Shown here: one piece after another, positions 59,356 to 64,000 of the stretch | Layout of the letters: each line of letters begins with the position of its first letter | How positions within the stretch are numbered: position 1 is the first letter of the stretch | DNA from: CAXSBR01 sp964252015 | Lineage (GTDB): Bacteria; Actinomycetota; Actinomycetes; Mycobacteriales; Jatrophihabitantaceae | Direction of reading: 5' to 3' | Assembly: GCA_964252015.1 (NCBI GenBank) | Contig: CAXULW010000001.1 | Span: 62,001 to 126,000, forward strand | DNA: 64,000 bases | Translations under genes and position numbers: made by a program | Notes under the pieces: model-generated | The model's input: only the letters and a program-made list of their open reading frames with translations | Databases searched by the model: none | Told to the model about the DNA's origin: nothing

Positions 59356-61401
59356 GTGTCCGCCAGCCCGCCCAGCGCGTCCCCGGTCTCGACCAGCGTC
59401 CGGGTGGCCGCCGGTACGACGGCGCGGGCCGCGCTGGAGGCGGCGGGCCTGTCCCTGGCCGGCCCGGGCGGTGCGGTCGTGGTCCGTGACGTCGCCGACG
59501 GATCGCTGCGCGACCTCGACGTCACCGTCACCGACGAGGCTTACGTCGAGCCGGTGGCCGCGGACGAGCCCGAAGGTCTGGCTGTGCTGCGCCACTCCAC
59601 CGCTCACGTGCTCGCCCAGGCGGTGCAGGATCTGTTCCCGGGCACCTCGCTCGGTATCGGCCCGCCGATCGAGAACGGCTTCTACTACGACTTCATGCCC
59701 GAGCGACCGTTCACCCCGGAGGATCTCGGCGCGATCGAGAAACGGATGGGCGAGATCGTCAAGGCGGCCCAGCGTTTCGTCCGGCGACCGATCGATGATG
59801 ACGCGGCCCGGGTCGAACTGGCGCACGAGCCGTTCAAGCTCGAACTTATCGGTCTCAAGGGCGCGGACGCCGGCGGTGCGGCCGAAGGTGCCGACGTCGA
59901 GGTCGGTGGCGGCGCGCTGACCATGTACGACAACGTCGACGCGCATAGCGGCGAGCGGGTCTGGACCGATCTGTGCCGCGGCCCGCACCTGCCCACCACC
60001 CGGCGCATAGCCGCGTTCAAGCTGACGCGCAGCGCGGCGGCGTACTGGCGCGGCAGCGAGAAGAACCCACAATTGCAACGGATCTACGGCACCGCGTGGG
60101 CCACCCGCGACGATCTGAAGGCCCACCTGGCCCTGCTGGAGGAGGCGGCCAAGCGCGACCACCGCAAGCTCGGCGCCGAGCTCGACCTGTTCAGCTTCCC
60201 CGACGAACTGGGCTCCGGCCTGGTCGTTTTCCACCCCAAGGGCGGGGTGATCAAGCGGGTGATGGAGGACTACGTCCGGGCGCGACACATCGAGGAGGGG
60301 TTCTCCTACGTCGGTACCCCGCACATCAGCAAGGACGGCCTGTTCCACACCTCGGGCCACCTGCCGTACTACGCCGACAGCATGTTCCCGCCGATGGAAC
60401 TCGAGGGCGCCAGCTACCGGCTCAAGGCCATGAGCTGCCCGATGCACAACCTGATCTACCAGGCGCGCGGGCGGTCCTACCGTGACCTGCCGCTGCGGCT
60501 GTTCGAGTTCGGCGGGGTGTACCGGTTCGAGAAGTCCGGCGTCGTCCACGGGCTGACCCGGGTGCGCGGGATGACCCAGGACGACTCGCACTCCTACGTC
60601 ACCGCCGAGCAGGCCCCGGGCGAGATCCGGCACCTGCTGAATTTCTGCCTGAGCCTGTTCGACGATTTCGGCATGAACGACTACTACCTGGAGCTGTCCA
60701 CCCGTGACGACTCCAAGCCGGACAAGTTCGTCGGCTCGCAAGCGCAGTGGCAGGCCGCGACCAAGGTGCTAGCCGACGTGGCCGCGGACTCGGGTCTGCG
60801 TCTCGTGGCCGACCCGGGCGGGGCGGCCTACTACGGCCCGAAGATCTCCGTCCAGGCCCGGGACGCGATCGGACGCACCTGGCAGCTGTCCACCATCCAG
60901 TACGACTTCAACCAGCCCGAGGGCTTCGGTCTGGAGTACCAGGCCGCGGACGGCACCCGGCAGCGCCCGGTGATGATCCACTCCGCCAAGTTCGGCTCGA
61001 TCGAGCGGTTCTTCGGCGTGTTGACCGAGCACTACGCCGGTGCGTTCCCGGCCTGGCTGGCGCCGGTGCAGGCGGTCGGGATCCCGGTCACCGACCAGCA
61101 GAACGACTACCTGGCCGATCTCGCGGTCACCGCCCGGGCCGCCGGTCTGCGCATCGAGGTCGACGACTCCGATGACCGGATGCAGAAGAAGATCCGCAAC
61201 GCCCAGCGGCAGAAGGTGCCGTTCATGCTCATCGCCGGCGGCGCCGACGCCGAGGCCGGCGCGGTGTCGTTCCGCTACCGCGACGGCACCCAACGCAACG
61301 CGATCCCGCTGGCCCAGGCGGTGGCCGAGATGGTTGACGTCGTCGCGCGCCGGGTCAACACCTCGCCCACGGCGGCCGATTTCCCGGATCGGGTGCAATG
61401 A
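59356..61401 (+). CDS. thrS: Threonyl-tRNA synthetase
   Basis: 681 aa from GTG 59356 (AAGGAG 6 nt upstream). Short TGS domain, then the editing domain (RHSTAHVLAQAV with the HxxxH zinc-like motif, WTDLCRGPHLP) and class II catalytic core (GSGLVVFHPKGGVIKRVMEDYVRARHIEEGF, MSCPMHNLIYQ, RLFEFGGVYRFEKSGVVHGLTRVRGMTQDDSH, RPVMIHSAKFGSIERFFGVLTEHY) with anticodon-binding domain QAVGIPVTDQQNDYL. Charges tRNA-Thr. The last codons (DRVQ-stop) lie inside a palindromic repeat. Confidence 0.97.
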   Translation: MSASPPSASPVSTSVRVAAGTTARAALEAAGLSLAGPGGAVVVRDVADGSLRDLDVTVTDEAYVEPVAADEPEGLAVLRHSTAHVLAQAVQDLFPGTSLGIGPPIENGFYYDFMPERPFTPEDLGAIEKRMGEIVKAAQRFVRRPIDDDAARVELAHEPFKLELIGLKGADAGGAAEGADVEVGGGALTMYDNVDAHSGERVWTDLCRGPHLPTTRRIAAFKLTRSAAAYWRGSEKNPQLQRIYGTAWATRDDLKAHLALLEEAAKRDHRKLGAELDLFSFPDELGSGLVVFHPKGGVIKRVMEDYVRARHIEEGFSYVGTPHISKDGLFHTSGHLPYYADSMFPPMELEGASYRLKAMSCPMHNLIYQARGRSYRDLPLRLFEFGGVYRFEKSGVVHGLTRVRGMTQDDSHSYVTAEQAPGEIRHLLNFCLSLFDDFGMNDYYLELSTRDDSKPDKFVGSQAQWQAATKVLADVAADSGLRLVADPGGAAYYGPKISVQARDAIGRTWQLSTIQYDFNQPEGFGLEYQAADGTRQRPVMIHSAKFGSIERFFGVLTEHYAGAFPAWLAPVQAVGIPVTDQQNDYLADLAVTARAAGLRIEVDDSDDRMQKKIRNAQRQKVPFMLIAGGADAEAGAVSFRYRDGTQRNAIPLAQAVAEMVDVVARRVNTSPTAADFPDRVQ

Positions 61402-61438
61402 GGTTCACCAGGTGGGTCTCTGTGCACCCGATTCGTGA
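61385..61438. repeat. 54-bp palindromic repeat, copy 2 (thrS/HIT junction)
   Basis: Aligns without gaps to 14054-14107. The outer arms ATCGGGTGCA/TGCACCCGAT are intact; the inner arm is weaker. It supplies the last codons and stop of thrS and reaches the first bases of the HIT-protein start (GTG 61435, ATG 61438). Confidence 0.8.
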
Positions 61439-61986
61439 TGTCTGAGCGGGTCGAGCCGGCCGCCGGATTCGCCGGGGAGGACGACGGCTTCGGCCGGCTG
61501 TGGACCCCGCACCGGATGGCTTACATCAAGGGCGAGAACAAGCCGACGAATGCGGACGCGGGCGACGACTGCCCGTTCTGCCGCGCCCCGCAGCGCGGCG
61601 ACGCCGAGGGCCTCATCGTGGCGCGGGGAACGGTGGTGTTCGCGGTGCTCAACCTCTACCCCTACAACAGTGGACACCTGATGGTGGTGCCGTACCGCCA
61701 CGCGGCCGACTACACGGAACTGAGCCCGGCCGAGACGGGTGAGTTGGCCACGTTCACCCAGACCGCGATGCGGGTGCTGCGGCAGGTGTCGGGGCCGCAC
61801 GGATTCAACGTCGGGCTCAACCAGGGGCCGGCGGCGGGCGCCGGAATCGCCGCCCACCTGCACCAGCACGTGGTGCCGCGCTGGGGCGGGGACACCAACT
61901 TCATGCCCATCGTCGGGCACACCCGGGTGTTGCCGCAGCTGCTGGCCGACACCCGGGAGGCCATCGCCGCGGCCTGGCCGAGCTGA
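61435..61986 (+). CDS. HIT-domain nucleotide hydrolase/phosphorylase
   Basis: 183 aa. HIT fold: CPFCRAPQRGD (zinc-type CxxC), LIVARGTVVFAVLNLYPYNSGHLMVVPYRHAADYTELSP, GFNVGLNQGPAAGAGIAAHLHQHVVPRWGGDTNF with the HxHxHxx catalytic His triad. This type sits next to pgsA and pimA in mycobacteria and acts on diadenosine or adenylyl nucleotides (Ap4A phosphorylase activity is reported for the mycobacterial homologue). GTG or the next ATG (61438) may start it. Confidence 0.9.
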   Translation: MMSERVEPAAGFAGEDDGFGRLWTPHRMAYIKGENKPTNADAGDDCPFCRAPQRGDAEGLIVARGTVVFAVLNLYPYNSGHLMVVPYRHAADYTELSPAETGELATFTQTAMRVLRQVSGPHGFNVGLNQGPAAGAGIAAHLHQHVVPRWGGDTNFMPIVGHTRVLPQLLADTREAIAAAWPS

Positions 61987-62105
61987 CCGTTCCCGATTCG
62001 GACGCGCCGCTCGTCGGCTCGGGCTGAGCCGGTTCGGCGGCGTTCGCATCTATCCTGGGGCTTTCGACCCGACCTGCCCCCGGCTGTTTAGGACTGCATC
62101 GCACC

Positions 62106-62729
62106 GTGCTGAACAACTACCGCGCCACCATCGGCAAGGCCGTCGCCCCCACCGGCCGGGCGCTGGTGCGTATGGGCGTGACCGCCGACGTCATCACGGT
62201 GATCGGGACGGTGGGCGCCACCGCGTCGGCCCTGGTGTTCTTCCCGCGGGGGATGTGGTTCACCGGCGCGTTCCTGGTGTGGATGTTCGTGATGCTCGAC
62301 ATGGTCGACGGTGCGGTGGCCCGGGCGTCGGGGCGGTCGTCGAAGTTCGGGGCGCTGCTCGACTCGTGCTGCGACCGGGTGGCCGACGCGGCCATCTTCG
62401 GCGGCCTGGCCTGGTACTTCGCCCGCCACGACCATCCGAGCCTGCTGGCCGCGGCGTTGCTGTGCCTGGTGCTCGGATCGCTCACGTCCTACATCCGGGC
62501 TCGGGCCGAGGGTCTCGGCATGACCGCGTCGGTGGGTTTCGCGGAACGGGCGGAGCGGCTGATCATCGTGCTCGTCGGCACCGGCGTCAGCGGTTCCTTC
62601 CTGCACATCCGGTACGCGCAGGACGTGTCGTTGTGGTTCCTGGTCGCCGCATCGACGGTGACGGTAGCCCAGCGCATCGCCACGGTGTGGAAGCAGTCGA
62701 AGCTTCTCGAATCCGCCGCTCGAACGTGA
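62106..62729 (+). CDS. pgsA: Phosphatidylinositol-phosphate synthase-type CDP-alcohol phosphatidyltransferase
   Basis: 207 aa with six membrane helices. Carries the CDP-alcohol signature DMVDGAVARASGRSSKFGALLDSCCDRVAD (D-x2-DG-x2-AR-x8-G-x3-D-x3-D) and ERAERLIIVLVG. In actinobacteria the copy next to the acyltransferase and pimA is the PI(P) synthase that puts inositol-phosphate on CDP-diacylglycerol, the first step to PIMs. GTG start; overlaps the acyltransferase start by 4 nt. Confidence 0.92.
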   Translation: MLNNYRATIGKAVAPTGRALVRMGVTADVITVIGTVGATASALVFFPRGMWFTGAFLVWMFVMLDMVDGAVARASGRSSKFGALLDSCCDRVADAAIFGGLAWYFARHDHPSLLAAALLCLVLGSLTSYIRARAEGLGMTASVGFAERAERLIIVLVGTGVSGSFLHIRYAQDVSLWFLVAASTVTVAQRIATVWKQSKLLESAART

Positions 62730-63679
62730 CCGCAGTGCTGGGGATCGGGCGTTCGGCTTCGACCGCCCGGGACCGCCTGATCGACCTCGGCTACGCCGCC
62801 GGGTGGCGCGGCGTGCGAGCGCTGCCGGCGCCGGTGGCGGCGGCCACCTTTCGACGCGCGGCCGACGTCGGCGCCCGGCGCGGTGGCCGCGGAGTTCGCC
62901 AGCTACGGGTCAACCTGCGCCGCGTCGTCGGCCCGGACCCGTCCGAATCGGAGCTGGACGACCTGGTGCGCGCCTCGCTGCGGTCCTACGCGCGGTACTG
63001 GATGGAGACGTTCCGGCTGCCGAGCATGCCGGTCGGGTCGATCCTGCCCCGGGTCGACACCGACGGCGCCGAGCACATCGACGCGGCGATGGCGGCCGGG
63101 CGCGGGGTCATTTTGGCCCTGCCGCACAGTGGCAACTGGGACGTGGCCGCTATCTGGCTCGTCGCCCACGGACTGCCGTTCACCACGGTGGCCGAGCGGC
63201 TGCAGCCCGAGTCGTTGTTCGACCGGTTCGTCCGCTTCCGGGAGAGCCTGGGCATGGAGATCATCCCGCTCAGCGGTGGTGCGCGGGCGCCCAGCACGGT
63301 GCTCACCGAACGCCTTCAGGCCGGCGGTTGCGTCTGCCTGCTGGCCGACCGCGACCTCGGCGCGTCGGGGGTGCCGGTCGACTTCTTCGGCGAGGCGACG
63401 CGGATGCCCCCCGGGCCGGCGTTGCTGGCCGCGACGACCGGTGCCGCGTTGCTCCCGGTGAGCCTGCACTTCACCCCCGACGGCTGGGGACAGTGGATCG
63501 GTGCGTCGATCGCCCTGCGCGGCGATCGACTGCGCGAGCGGGTGGCCGGCGCGACCCAGACGTTGGCCGACACGTTTGCCCAACGCATCTCGGCCCACCC
63601 GGCGGACTGGCACATGCTGCAGAAGCTGTGGTTGGCCGACCTGGACCCGGCCCGGCTCACGGCGAGGACCCTCCCGTGA
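62726..63679 (+). CDS. patA: Phosphatidylinositol mannoside acyltransferase (PatA-like)
   Basis: 317 aa from GTG 62726. LPLAT family, LpxL/HtrB-type: catalytic VILALPHSGNWDVAAIWLVA (H-x4-D/E), then FDRFVRFRESLGMEIIPLSGG, LQAGGCVCLLADRDLGASGVPVDFFGEATRMPPGPALLA and ALLPVSLHF. Acylates the mannose of PIM1/PIM2 on the inner membrane face. Overlaps pgsA and pimA by 4 nt each, so this is one tightly coupled operon. Confidence 0.92.
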   Translation: MTAVLGIGRSASTARDRLIDLGYAAGWRGVRALPAPVAAATFRRAADVGARRGGRGVRQLRVNLRRVVGPDPSESELDDLVRASLRSYARYWMETFRLPSMPVGSILPRVDTDGAEHIDAAMAAGRGVILALPHSGNWDVAAIWLVAHGLPFTTVAERLQPESLFDRFVRFRESLGMEIIPLSGGARAPSTVLTERLQAGGCVCLLADRDLGASGVPVDFFGEATRMPPGPALLAATTGAALLPVSLHFTPDGWGQWIGASIALRGDRLRERVAGATQTLADTFAQRISAHPADWHMLQKLWLADLDPARLTARTLP

Positions 63680-64000
63680 CGACGCACATGCCAAGTTCGC
63701 AAGCTCTGCGGGTTGGCATGGTCTGCCCGTACTCATGGAACATCCCCGGCGGTGTACAGGCCCACGTCCGGGACCTGGCCGAAGCCCTGCTCGCGATGGG
63801 TCATCACGTATCGGTGCTGGCGCCGGGGGAGGAGGATTCGCCCGATTTGCCGGCCTATGTGGTTGCCGCGGGAAAGGCCGTGCCCATTCCGTACAACGGG
63901 TCCGTGGCCCGGCTGCAGTTCGGACTGGTGTCGGCGGCCCGGGTCCGGCGGTGGCTGCGCGACGGCGAGTTCGACGTGGTCCACGTGCACGAACCCGCGC
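63676..64000 (+). CDS. pimA: Phosphatidylinositol alpha-mannosyltransferase, 3' end missing
   Basis: The first 108 codons only; GTG 63676 overlaps the acyltransferase stop. VGMVCPYSWNIPGGVQAHVRDLAEALLAMGHHVSVLAPGEED is the PimA N-terminal GT4 signature (the GGVQxHV loop that contacts the donor), followed by VPIPYNGSVARLQFG and DVVHVHEPA. Transfers the first mannose from GDP-mannose to phosphatidylinositol. Cut by the window edge. Confidence 0.93.
   Translation, partial: MTTHMPSSQALRVGMVCPYSWNIPGGVQAHVRDLAEALLAMGHHVSVLAPGEEDSPDLPAYVVAAGKAVPIPYNGSVARLQFGLVSAARVRRWLRDGEFDVVHVHEPA

Overview
The window looks like chromosomal DNA from a high-GC actinomycete. The evidence is very GC-rich coding sequence with frequent GTG/TTG starts and 4-nt start/stop overlaps, a WhiB regulator, a furA-katG pair, F420/flavin-type oxidoreductases, a sigma/RskA-type anti-sigma pair, and the thrS-HIT-pgsA-acyltransferase-pimA block of phosphatidylinositol mannoside synthesis. 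The genus cannot be named from the sequence alone. No integrase, transposase, CRISPR array or plasmid replication gene was seen.

Layout. 1-5.4 kb (minus strand): a cobalamin-riboswitch-controlled operon of an alpha/alpha-toroid surface protein with an LAxTG-type anchor, a small beta-domain membrane protein, an ECF transporter T protein and a double ATPase that runs off the left edge. I read this as a split, transcobalamin-like vitamin B12 capture and uptake system. 5.6-7.1 kb: a class II aldolase followed by a deletion-fused remnant of HAD and DhaL genes. 7.1-8.7 kb: a membrane diguanylate cyclase directly behind a GEMM-I c-di-GMP riboswitch. 8.7-14 kb: LLM/PPOX redox pair, PadR with a membrane partner, furA-katG. 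14.2-17.7 kb: a GGDEF-EAL protein and a decayed GGDEF gene. 17.8-21.5 kb: ABC-2 transporter plus NarL-type two-component system. 21.5-26.8 kb: LLM enzyme, a response regulator-thioredoxin reductase fusion coupled to a cyclic-nucleotide-sensing histidine kinase, and a MobA-like nucleotidyltransferase. 26.8-29.0 kb: ECF sigma/anti-sigma, a PGPGW membrane protein and tRNA-Val(CAC).

29.0-33.6 kb: a loose region after the tRNA with several small genes, whiB, an S53 protease and three gene remnants (SDR, SRPBCC, UvrA-like). 33.6-35.2 kb: a secreted beta-propeller. 35.4-44.4 kb: a full set for 4-hydroxybenzoate to pyruvate plus oxaloacetate via protocatechuate 4,5-cleavage (GalC/LigK, LigU/GalD, LigJ, LigI, LigA, LigB, LigC, PobA) with an IclR regulator; two matching TTCC-N7-GGAA palindromes sit upstream of the operon and between pobA and iclR. 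44.6-47.9 kb: pyruvate phosphate dikinase and a short adenylate kinase, which could turn the pyruvate from that pathway into PEP and recycle the AMP made. 47.9-52.6 kb: GT39 and GT4 glycosyltransferases and a P450. 52.9-57.5 kb: a lipoprotein and a fused double ABC exporter. 57.6-59.1 kb: a B12-binding MerR regulator, a terminator and a CsbD stress protein. 59.4-64 kb: thrS, HIT, pgsA, patA-like and pimA (cut by the right edge).

Themes: cobalamin (riboswitch, transporter, CarH-like regulator), cyclic di-GMP (riboswitch and three GGDEF loci) and aromatic-acid catabolism linked to gluconeogenesis. A 54-bp palindromic repeat occurs twice, once downstream of katG and once forming the thrS stop/HIT start junction.
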